Shown here in pieces: positions 1-5,960 of a stretch of DNA of 7,464 nt. The DNA is from DAOMFB01 sp035519355 (GTDB lineage: Bacteria > Acidobacteriota > Thermoanaerobaculia > UBA5066). The stretch is from assembly GCA_035519355.1 (NCBI GenBank), contig DATIWM010000067.1, positions 1-7,464 of the forward strand, given 5' to 3'. The translations under genes and the position numbers were made by a program. Positions within the stretch are counted from its first letter, which is position 1. Every line of letters starts with the position of its first letter. Below the pieces are notes generated by a model. The model was not told the DNA's origin and did not search any database. It saw only the letters and a program-made list of their open reading frames with translations.

Positions 1-938
1 CTGAGGGGCGTCCCGAGGAAGCCGGGGAAGAGTTGCGACACGGCGGCGGCCGCGCGGAACGGCTCGGTCGGGCGGGAGACCCGCGTCTCCCGTACCGGGC
101 TGCGTGAGAGAACGAGAAGGAAGGGAACGACGATCACGGACAGCAGGAGGAATCCGCAGGCCGCCGAGGCGGAGGCCAGCGCCAGCCGGGCCGCCGTCCT
201 GCGGCCGCGCGGGCGCTCTCGACAAGCCTGCCAGAAGAGAAACGCCGCGATGCCGACGACGCCGGCGAAGAGCGTCTCCGGATGTCCACCCGCCGTCGCG
301 CCGGCGGCCGACCCGACGACCGCCAGAACCCGCCGCGGCGAGGGTTCCCTCGCGAGGTGCAGCAGAGACGCTCCGAGCCACGGCAGGAACGCCGCGACGC
401 CGTCGCTCGGGTAGAGGGCCCAGACGACCAACCACCCCGAGCCGGCATAGACGAGCCCTGAGACGAGGGCCGCGCGACCGGACGCCCCCATCACGAGAGC
501 GAACGCCCGGGCGCCGAGCGCCGCGACCGCGAGCTTCAGGAGGGCCGCCAGGGCCCATCCGGCGTCGGGGAACAGGAGCGTGAGCCACGAGAAAGGGGAG
601 AGGAGAGCCGTCTGCGGGTTGGCGACGAAGACCTCACCGTACCCCTGATGCGGGTTCGTCCAGGGGATGCGGCCCTCGGCGAAGGAGCGTCGCGCGTGCT
701 CGTTCCACGGCCGCATCTGAAGAACCGTGTCCGAAAGAAGGTGGTTCGAGACGGGCGAGCGGACGGCCGGATCCGGCTTCCACGCGTCGAGGTCGGAGAG
801 GAGGTCGAGCGGCAGAAGGACGTATCCCGGGCGGAGGCCCGGGGCGACGTAGAGGACGGCCCAGACGAGAATCGCGAGCGCCGAAACGAGAAGGCCGACC
901 CTTCGCACGAGACGTGCACTGTAGCAAGCGGCGCTCAT
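1..938 (-). CDS. YfhO-like multispanning membrane protein (partial, 3' end outside the window)
   Basis: An open frame of 312 codons runs from ATG at 938-936 off the left edge without a stop. The start is well supported: an in-frame TAG lies 21 bases upstream and an AGGGG ribosome-binding site (947-943) sits 4 bases before the ATG. The product begins with a short basic segment and a hydrophobic helix (about residues 14-32). A soluble loop follows with a SD-x-V-L-Q-M-R-P-W motif near residues 69-78, G-R-I-P-W-T-N-P near 89-96 and V-A-N-P-Q-T-A near 105-111. Further hydrophobic segments lie at about 113-123, 127-150, 155-175, 181-194, 203-237 and 253-278, and a G-G-H-P-E-T motif at 217-222. The loop pattern (substrate-loop Asp, P-x-N-P, AN-Q-x-A) and GHP-x-T are typical of YfhO-type proteins of the GT-C glycosyltransferase fold, which act in the cytoplasmic membrane, probably on lipid-linked sugars. 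The exact substrate cannot be read. It is divergent from the tRNA and protease block, with no visible functional tie to it. Confidence 0.82.
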   Translation of the reverse strand, partial: MSAACYSARLVRRVGLLVSALAILVWAVLYVAPGLRPGYVLLPLDLLSDLDAWKPDPAVRSPVSNHLLSDTVLQMRPWNEHARRSFAEGRIPWTNPHQGYGEVFVANPQTALLSPFSWLTLLFPDAGWALAALLKLAVAALGARAFALVMGASGRAALVSGLVYAGSGWLVVWALYPSDGVAAFLPWLGASLLHLAREPSPRRVLAVVGSAAGATAGGHPETLFAGVVGIAAFLFWQACRERPRGRRTAARLALASASAACGFLLLSVIVVPFLLVLSRSPVRETRVSRPTEPFRAAAAVSQLFPGFLGTPL

Positions 939-954
939 CGCGCCCCTGCGGCCC

Positions 955-963
955 TGCTAGAAT
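955..963 (+). promoter_or_regulatory. Extended -10 promoter element before tRNA-Cys
   Basis: TGCTAGAAT matches the extended -10 consensus TGnTATAAT at all but one defined base. It lies 14 bases before the first base of tRNA-Cys, so transcription would begin about 7 bases before the mature 5' end. The -35 region at a 17-base spacing (935-940) is poor, which is usual for extended -10 promoters. It falls between the divergent membrane-protein start at 938 and the tRNA. This is a motif match only. Confidence 0.4.
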
Positions 964-977
964 CTGCGCCCCACGAA

Positions 978-1053
978 GGCGACGTACCCAAGTGGTTAAG
1001 GGAAGGCTCTGCAAAAGCCTCATTCGTCGGTTCGAATCCGACCGTCGCCTCCA
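978..1053 (+). tRNA. tRNA-Cys (anticodon GCA), CCA encoded
   Basis: A full cloverleaf can be folded by eye. The acceptor stem GGCGACG (978-984) pairs perfectly with CGTCGCC (1043-1049). The D arm is CCC/GGG around a GGTTAA-type loop. The anticodon stem AGGCT/AGCCT closes the loop CTGCAAA, giving anticodon GCA at positions 34-36. The T arm is GTCGG-TTCGAAT-CCGAC. The discriminator base is T1050, the U73 that cysteinyl-tRNA synthetase uses as an identity element, and CCA follows at 1051-1053. The gene decodes UGC/UGU. Confidence 0.97.
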
Positions 1054-1056
1054 GAG

Positions 1057-1065
1057 TTTGTTTTT
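1057..1065 (+). terminator. T-rich tract after tRNA-Cys, possible termination site
   Basis: TTTGTTTTT begins 3 bases after the tRNA CCA end and stands out in this GC-rich DNA. The only stable structure just before it is the tRNA itself (T arm and acceptor stem), so it could act as an oligo-U release site for the tRNA transcript. There is no separate hairpin, so this is not a standard intrinsic terminator. Confidence 0.25.
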
Positions 1066-1085
1066 CCGCGAGGGCGTGGGGGGCG

Positions 1086-1138
1086 CGGGGGGTGCGAGCC
1101 CGGCGACCTCCCCGCTCTGGCGAACGTCGCACCCCCCG
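1086..1138. repeat. Perfect 12-bp inverted repeat between the two tRNA genes
   Basis: CGGGGGGTGCGA (1086-1097) is the exact reverse complement of TCGCACCCCCCG (1127-1138), with a 29-base loop. A second short inverted pair, GAGAA (1138-1142) and TTCTC (1153-1157), follows immediately. No T-tract follows either arm on either strand, so it is not an intrinsic terminator by the usual rule. It could be a transcript processing or stabilising hairpin, a Rho-independent-like block lacking the U-tract, or a protein-binding palindrome. The remainder of the 170-base spacer between the tRNAs shows no gene. Confidence 0.6.
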
Positions 1139-1223
1139 AGAATGAACAGCCGTTCTCTGGCACACACGATTCGGCCACCGGCGGCTCGAAGCCTTTAAGC
1201 TATCGATCGTCAAGGTGACACTT

Positions 1224-1313
1224 GCCGGAGTGGCGAAACTGGCAGACGCAGGGGACTTAAAATCCCCAGGCCCCAAAAGGGCCATGCGGGTTCGACTCCC
1301 GCCTCCGGCACCA
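1224..1313 (+). tRNA. tRNA-Leu (anticodon TAA), CCA encoded
   Basis: The acceptor stem GCCGGAG (1224-1230) pairs perfectly with CTCCGGC (1303-1309). The anticodon stem GGGGA/TCCCC (1251-1255/1263-1267) closes the loop CTTAAAA, giving anticodon TAA (1258-1260). A long class II variable arm (1268-1285) contains the stem GGCCC/GGGCC, as expected for leucine tRNAs. The T arm is GCGGG-TTCGACT-CCCGC. The discriminator is A1310, the leucine identity base, followed by CCA (1311-1313). It decodes UUA (and UUG by wobble), a rare codon in DNA this GC-rich. The last A of CCA is also the first base of an ATG that is not used as a gene start. Confidence 0.97.
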
Positions 1314-1450
1314 TGAGCTTCAAGGGGTTGGAAGAAACCGACGCCGTGCCCGCTATCGGATCGAAGGGTAAGATATCCACAGGAGAATTCCCCGCAGGAA
1401 GCCCGGAAGGGAGCACGGGAACGCGTGGGTCGCGGCGGCGGAATCGGGCC

Positions 1451-4400
1451 ATGAGACGGAATGTTCAATTCGCCCTCCTGATCGGCGTCGTCCTCTGGTC
1501 CCGAAGCGCGGCCGCCGACGAGGCCGGCCGGACGGATGCCGTCCTCGTCTCCGGGGCTCCGACGACTCCCGAAGTCATCCATCTCGGTGCCTACGTCCTC
1601 GATCCTGCTCGGGCCAAGCCCGCGCTGCCGGCGCCGTTGCAGTACGGCCCGACGACCCTCGCGAGTGCCGCCGCCCTCCCCTACGTCGTCCAGCTCTACT
1701 CGCCCATTCCGCCTGACTGGCGAGCGAGGCTCGAGGCGGCCCAGGCCAGAGTCCCTCCGCTGGCGTATCTCGGCGACAACGCCGTCCTGGCCCGGATGAC
1801 GACCGATCGCGTCGACTCCGTGCGTGCCTTGTCGATCGTTCGATCGGTGTCGGAGTACGAGCCGGCGTACAAAGCGGATCCCGACCTCCTCGCGCGCGCG
1901 GGGCGCATCTCCGTCACGCTCGCGTTCTTCCCCGACGTGGACCGGGCGACGGCGGGGGAAGGGATTCTCCAGGCGGGAGGAGAGATCGTAGAGGAGTCAG
2001 AGAGGACGGATCTGCCGATCCACGTCATCAGGGTATCGGTGAGCGCCACGGCCCTCCAGCAGCTCCTCCAGAACACGGATCTGGTCTGGGCGACGGAGTA
2101 CATCCCGCCCCGTCTCCATAACGACTTCGCTGCGGCCGGCCCCTCGGCAACCACCAACGGCCTGAACGCCCGCTCCGTCTGGCCGTCGGCCGATCCGGGG
2201 GGGAGCACGCTCGGCCTCTCGATCAATCTGGACGGAACGGGGCAGGTCGTGGACGTGGCGGACACCGGGCTCGACACCGGTAGCATCGCCACGGTCCACT
2301 GCGATTTCCTGTCGGGCGGCGCCGGCTGCAGCGACGCCGCACGTGTCCTGGGAGGGATCTACTATGGACCGGGGAGAAGCGGGTGCACGAACACAACCAG
2401 GTGGTGCGACCCGGACGGACACGGCACCCACACGGCGGGGTCGATCTTCTCCAACGGGAACCGGTCGGTCCTCTTCTCGTCGTACACGGGTCAACCGGTT
2501 CGCGGGATGGCGTACCGGGCGCGGGGTATCGAGAGTCGGATCTTCAACCAAGCCGGGGGCTGGGTCGGCCCCGCCAACGACAGCACCATTTTCAACGACG
2601 CCTACTCGGGGGCGAACGCCCAGTGCGCCGCTTGCACCGGAGCGAGAGTCTTCTCGAACTCGTGGGGGGGACCCACCGCCACCCCCGCCTGCACGGACTG
2701 CCTGAACAGCAGCAACTTTCAAATCTACAGATACGGGGACTACACGACCGAGGCCGCCGACGTCGACAACTGGCTCTTCTCGCACCAGAACGCCGTCATC
2801 GCGTTTTCCGCCGGAAACGAGGCCATCGACGAGGCCGCCGGTTCAGGTGACGGACTGATCGACTACCTCGACTCCGCGAACGCGAACGTCTCCTTCAAGA
2901 ACGCAGCGTGTACGACCCAGCTCGACACCGGCGCGAACTTCAGCACGATCGGGGCGCCCGGCACCGCGAAAAACGTCATCACGGTCGGCGCGGCCGAAAA
3001 CGACCGGTCGTCGATGGGGGCGAATCCGTTCTGCATCGACAACCTGGCCGGCGGATTTTTCTACTCGACCTGGATGTACGACTGGGGCTGCGAGTTCGGC
3101 ACGGCGCCCGTCGCGACGGATTACATGGCCACTCACACGACGGGACTCGCCGCCTTCTCGAGCCGAGGGCTCACGGCCGACTACCGGATCAAGCCGGACA
3201 TCGTCGCGCCGGGGACCCACGTCCTCTCGACGAAATCGAGCCGGGCCCCGAGCGCCAATTTCTGGGGCCTGCCCAGCTACGCCTACACGTGCACGGCTTC
3301 CAGCGCCGGCTCCGCAACGAACTACTACAACCCGGGCGGAAATACGACACTGGACACTTACTACGCCTTCGACGGCGGGACGAGCATGGCGTGCCCCTTG
3401 ACCGCCGGTGCCGCGACGCTGCTTCGACAGTGGGTGACCGACAAGGGCTTCGCGGACACGGGCCCGACCGTCCCGATCGGCCCGCTCGTGAAGGCCCTCA
3501 TGGCCAACGGCGCCAGAAACCTCTATCCCGGGCAGTACGGGACGGCCTCCGCGACGCAGGAGATCGCAGGCCGCCCCGACGGCGGCCAGGGGTGGGGCGA
3601 GGTGGACGTCCTCAACACGCTCTACCCCGCTTACCCGGCCACGCTCGCGTACCAGACGGGCTCCTTCCCGGCCAGCAACACGAGCTGCAATGGCGGCACG
3701 CTGTACAGCGTCAAGGTCACGTCGTCCGCTGCGCCGCTCTCGGCCACCCTGGCCTGGTACGACGCTCCCGGAACCGCTCAGGTCCCGACGACGTCCGCGA
3801 GGCTCGTGAACCAGCTCATCCTCCTCGCGTATCCGCCGGGAAGCGCACCCTGCTCGACGGGGACGGTCTACGCCGGGAACGTCGTCGACACCGCCACGGG
3901 GCTTCGCAACCGGGGGCAGTGGACGCTCGCCCAGGCGTACACGTGCGCCCCGTCCTGCTCCTTCACGTCCAACACCGTCGACAACCTCCTCGGAGTTCGG
4001 GTCCAGACGCCGGCCGTCGGGACCTGGACGCTTCAGGTCCTCCCGTGGAGCATCGTCACCGGTCCGCAGCCGTACGCCCTCGTCTCCTCGGCCGTCACGA
4101 GTCAGAAGTGGGCGGTCCAGAACGCGGGGATGACGCTGCAGGCCGCCTCGCTGCGCCTCGGCTCCGGCGTTTACTCGGGCTTCTCGGACAATGCGGTACG
4201 GAGCTTCAGCCAGACGGACGGGTCGTCGCTCTGGGCTTCGGCCGCGCCGCTCCCGAACACGCCGAAGGGCCGCGCTCCGGCGGTGAGCATCGGGGGGACC
4301 GACTACCTGTTCGTCGCCGACCAGGGCGGCAACGTGACGTGCCTCAGGGCGTCGGACGGGGTCCAGCAGTGGAGCGTCCAGCCGGGAGGGGTGGGGAGCT

Positions 4401-5254
4401 CGGCCGGGAACGCCCCCTCGGTCTACAACAGCGGGAACCTCGCGACGAGCGTGGTCTTCGTCACGATCAGCAAGACGGCGACGACGTCCGCCCTCTATGC
4501 GCTGAATGCCTCGAGCGGGGCCACGTACTGGTTCTACGGGAACGGGTCGCCGAACATCGACATGATGTCCTCCAGGCCGGCACTGGACTACTCGAGGGGG
4601 ATGCTCTACTTCACGAGCAGGGCGAACGGCGGGTCGCAGCCGTCGATCTGGGCCGTCGACTTCGGCCACAGGACGCCGGTCGGCTCGGGCGCGACCGGCG
4701 ACTGGTCCGTCGCAGGGCAGGGAGACATCGACTCCTCGCCGAGCCTCTCCTCGACGGGCGGCACCCTCTACGTCGGGACCAACGCGGGGCTGGTCAAGGC
4801 CATCAACGTTTCGACGCACGCCATCACGTGGACATACACGACGGGAGTGGCCGGCACCATCTACGGCGCGCCGTGGGTGGACGGAACGACGATCTACGTG
4901 AGCCAGCAGTCCTCGCCTGGACGCGTCTGGAGCCTTGTGGACGGGGGCGCGTCGGTATCCGTCAACGCGTCCTGGAAGAACGGCGTGGGCGACGCCGGCC
5001 ACACGGGGTGGGTGGCGGTCAGCGGCCCGTCGTTCCCCGTCGTCGTGTCTCCCGGCGGCACGAAGATGATCTACGTCGGCTCTGCCGACGGCCATCTCTA
5101 CCAGCTTTCGCCGGTCGATGGGCACGCGACGGCCGTCTTCGCCTGCCGGTCGGCCGTGGGGGACCCCGGCTTCGATCTCTCGCTGGGACGTCTCTACTTC
5201 GGCACGTCCGACGGCCGGATGCACAGCCTAGACCTCTCGTCCGGGGGCCTCTGA
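1451..5254 (+). CDS. Secreted KP-43-type S8 serine protease with C-terminal PQQ-like beta-propeller
   Basis: The product is a 1267-residue exported endopeptidase. The ATG at 1451 was chosen because it opens a classical signal peptide (MRRN, hydrophobic core, SAAA|DE cleavage near residue 22); the in-frame ATG at 1313 lies on the tRNA CCA end. Its ribosome-binding site is weak. Residues 77-139 and 152-219 look like two successive prodomain units, ending in LHND near 222-225, the processing-site pattern of KP-43 proteases. The catalytic residues of family S8 are all present: Asp271 (V-A-D-T-G-L-D), His324 (G-H-G-T-H-T-A-G), oxyanion Asn456 (S-A-G-N-E) and Ser645 (G-T-S-M-A-C-P). F-S-S-R-G and I-K-P-D-I-V-A-P-G-T are typical subtilase segments. 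Residues about 730-880 match the KP-43 C-terminal beta-sandwich (L-A-W-Y-D-A-P, L-V-N-Q-L, G-T-W-T-L-Q-V). From about 905 to the end, repeated L-Y/V-G-T-x-x-G/A-L-x-W units form a PQQ-like propeller. Thirteen cysteines in the catalytic domain suggest disulfides. It is probably active outside the cytoplasm; the substrate is unknown. No sorting tail follows the propeller. Confidence 0.93.
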   Translation: MRRNVQFALLIGVVLWSRSAAADEAGRTDAVLVSGAPTTPEVIHLGAYVLDPARAKPALPAPLQYGPTTLASAAALPYVVQLYSPIPPDWRARLEAAQARVPPLAYLGDNAVLARMTTDRVDSVRALSIVRSVSEYEPAYKADPDLLARAGRISVTLAFFPDVDRATAGEGILQAGGEIVEESERTDLPIHVIRVSVSATALQQLLQNTDLVWATEYIPPRLHNDFAAAGPSATTNGLNARSVWPSADPGGSTLGLSINLDGTGQVVDVADTGLDTGSIATVHCDFLSGGAGCSDAARVLGGIYYGPGRSGCTNTTRWCDPDGHGTHTAGSIFSNGNRSVLFSSYTGQPVRGMAYRARGIESRIFNQAGGWVGPANDSTIFNDAYSGANAQCAACTGARVFSNSWGGPTATPACTDCLNSSNFQIYRYGDYTTEAADVDNWLFSHQNAVIAFSAGNEAIDEAAGSGDGLIDYLDSANANVSFKNAACTTQLDTGANFSTIGAPGTAKNVITVGAAENDRSSMGANPFCIDNLAGGFFYSTWMYDWGCEFGTAPVATDYMATHTTGLAAFSSRGLTADYRIKPDIVAPGTHVLSTKSSRAPSANFWGLPSYAYTCTASSAGSATNYYNPGGNTTLDTYYAFDGGTSMACPLTAGAATLLRQWVTDKGFADTGPTVPIGPLVKALMANGARNLYPGQYGTASATQEIAGRPDGGQGWGEVDVLNTLYPAYPATLAYQTGSFPASNTSCNGGTLYSVKVTSSAAPLSATLAWYDAPGTAQVPTTSARLVNQLILLAYPPGSAPCSTGTVYAGNVVDTATGLRNRGQWTLAQAYTCAPSCSFTSNTVDNLLGVRVQTPAVGTWTLQVLPWSIVTGPQPYALVSSAVTSQKWAVQNAGMTLQAASLRLGSGVYSGFSDNAVRSFSQTDGSSLWASAAPLPNTPKGRAPAVSIGGTDYLFVADQGGNVTCLRASDGVQQWSVQPGGVGSSAGNAPSVYNSGNLATSVVFVTISKTATTSALYALNASSGATYWFYGNGSPNIDMMSSRPALDYSRGMLYFTSRANGGSQPSIWAVDFGHRTPVGSGATGDWSVAGQGDIDSSPSLSSTGGTLYVGTNAGLVKAINVSTHAITWTYTTGVAGTIYGAPWVDGTTIYVSQQSSPGRVWSLVDGGASVSVNASWKNGVGDAGHTGWVAVSGPSFPVVVSPGGTKMIYVGSADGHLYQLSPVDGHATAVFACRSAVGDPGFDLSLGRLYFGTSDGRMHSLDLSSGGL

Positions 5255-5269
5255 GGGGAGGGGGAAGAG

Positions 5270-5725
5270 ATGTTCCGCAGAGCGACCTCGAGCGTAGCAA
5301 CCGCCGTCCTGCTCGTCCTCGCCCCTCTGGCCGTCGAGGCGGAAAAGCCCGTCATCGTCAAGGTCACTCTCTCGACCGAACCGGACAGGCTGGGCTGGAA
5401 GAGCAAGGACGTGACGGTTTCCGCGAGCCAGGATCCCTCCTTGTGGGTGTCCATCCGGGTCGTTTCCTCTCCCCCCGGAGGGCATCTCTACGTCGCCTTC
5501 TACGAGCCCGCCCGCTATCTGTACCAGGTGGGTGACGTCAACGTGAGCATGGCTCTCAGGCGGACCGCGGACATACGCTACCGGCTCCAGGTTGCCGGGG
5601 AGCCTCTGACGCGACTGCACGGAACCTGGACGGTTGTGGTGTCAACGAGCCCGATACCGAGCGGACCATTCAATGCGCCCAAGGACGGCGACTCGCGAGT
5701 GGCGAGCTTCAAGGTCGTGCCATAG
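5270..5725 (+). CDS. Small secreted beta-rich protein of unknown function
   Basis: A 151-residue protein with a strong ribosome-binding site (GGAGGGGG around 5257-5264, 5 bases before the ATG) and a clear signal peptide: MFRR, hydrophobic core to about residue 20, then AVEA|EK cleavage near residue 24. The mature part of about 127 residues has alternating hydrophobic stretches (V-I-V-K-V-T-L, H-L-Y-V-A-F-Y, T-W-T-V-V-V) that suggest an immunoglobulin-like or other beta-sandwich fold. It contains no cysteine, no lipobox and no catalytic motif I recognise. The gene starts 15 bases after the protease stop and ends one base before the next start codon, so it is very likely in the same transcript as the protease. 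By context it could be a partner, inhibitor or chaperone of the protease, but no sequence motif proves that. I do not recognise the family. Confidence 0.8.
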   Translation: MFRRATSSVATAVLLVLAPLAVEAEKPVIVKVTLSTEPDRLGWKSKDVTVSASQDPSLWVSIRVVSSPPGGHLYVAFYEPARYLYQVGDVNVSMALRRTADIRYRLQVAGEPLTRLHGTWTVVVSTSPIPSGPFNAPKDGDSRVASFKVVP

Positions 5726-5726
5726 G

Positions 5727-5918
5727 ATGTCGCCCGTGGAAGGGGAGGAGGGTTCGGCCCGGGTCGAGGGCTCCTCGGACGGGCGGGAGCCGCGCCGCCC
5801 GTACGTCAGGCCTGCCATTTCCTGGGAGGAGAGCATCGACGTACGGGCGGACCTTTCCCTCGCCTGCGCGAAATTCGGAGGGCAGGGCTTTGCCTGCGAC
5901 TCGTCGCCGCAAAGCTGA
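5727..5918 (+). CDS. Putative RiPP-type precursor peptide, 63 aa
   Basis: A small peptide between a secreted-protein gene and a radical SAM gene. From ATG 5727 it has 63 residues. Residues 1-24 are charged and Gly/Glu/Arg-rich. Then comes P25-Y26-V27-R28-P29-A30-I31-S32-W33-E34-E35, resembling the Y-x-x-P-x-I/V-x-x-E-E segment of many short leader peptides adjacent to radical SAM/SPASM enzymes. After a predicted short helix (36-46) comes the likely core: C47-A-K-F-G-G-Q-G-F-A-C57-D-S-S-P-Q-S63, with two cysteines nine residues apart, a glycine-rich middle and a C-terminal serine. There is no signal peptide and no PqqA-type E-x3-Y motif. ATG 5727 has only a weak ribosome-binding site but follows the upstream TAG by one base, which fits translational coupling. 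GTG 5736 is an alternative start with TAGGA 8 bases upstream. Precursor status is inferred from size, composition and neighbours. Confidence 0.7.
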   Translation: MSPVEGEEGSARVEGSSDGREPRRPYVRPAISWEESIDVRADLSLACAKFGGQGFACDSSPQS

Positions 5919-5919
5919 A

Positions 5920-5953
5920 CGGGACGCTCGCCCCCCCGGCGTGAGGGAGCCCG
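5920..5953 (+). other. Possible bulged hairpin between peptide and radical SAM gene
   Basis: CGGG (5920-5923) can pair with CCCG (5950-5953) and CTC (5927-5929) with GAG (5947-5949), leaving a 3-base bulge and a 17-base loop that holds a run of seven C. The structure lies wholly in the 42-base gap and would cover the GAGGGAG sequence that precedes the radical SAM start. Such a hairpin could lower enzyme expression relative to peptide, but in DNA this GC-rich a short pairing may be accidental. Confidence 0.25.
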
Positions 5954-5960
5954 ACGAGGA

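Noticed and set aside
104..1145. Plus-strand frames opposite the YfhO-like gene
   Set aside because: Low-complexity Arg/Pro-rich translations; the minus frame gives membrane helices and family motifs.
1313..1450. In-frame ATG at 1313 as start of the protease, adding 46 residues
   Set aside because: It uses the final A of the tRNA-Leu CCA end, the added residues have no signal-peptide character, and ATG 1451 begins a proper signal peptide.
935..1582. Minus-strand frames across the tRNA genes, with peptides such as V-G-F-E-P-T and A-G-V-E-P-A-W
   Set aside because: These are translations of the antisense strand of tRNA-Cys and tRNA-Leu, a familiar source of false protein annotations.
2843..5224. 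793-codon minus-strand frame opposite the protease
   Set aside because: A high-GC shadow: very rich in Arg, Gly and Val with no domain pattern, while the plus strand encodes complete S8 and propeller motifs.
2908..5535. 875-codon plus-strand frame overlapping the protease and the next gene
   Set aside because: Arg/His-rich shadow translation without motifs; both overlapped genes have better evidence.
5634..5726. Upstream ATG 5634 giving the peptide 31 more residues
   Set aside because: The extension overlaps the secreted-protein gene in another frame, has no ribosome-binding site and is Arg-rich shadow sequence.
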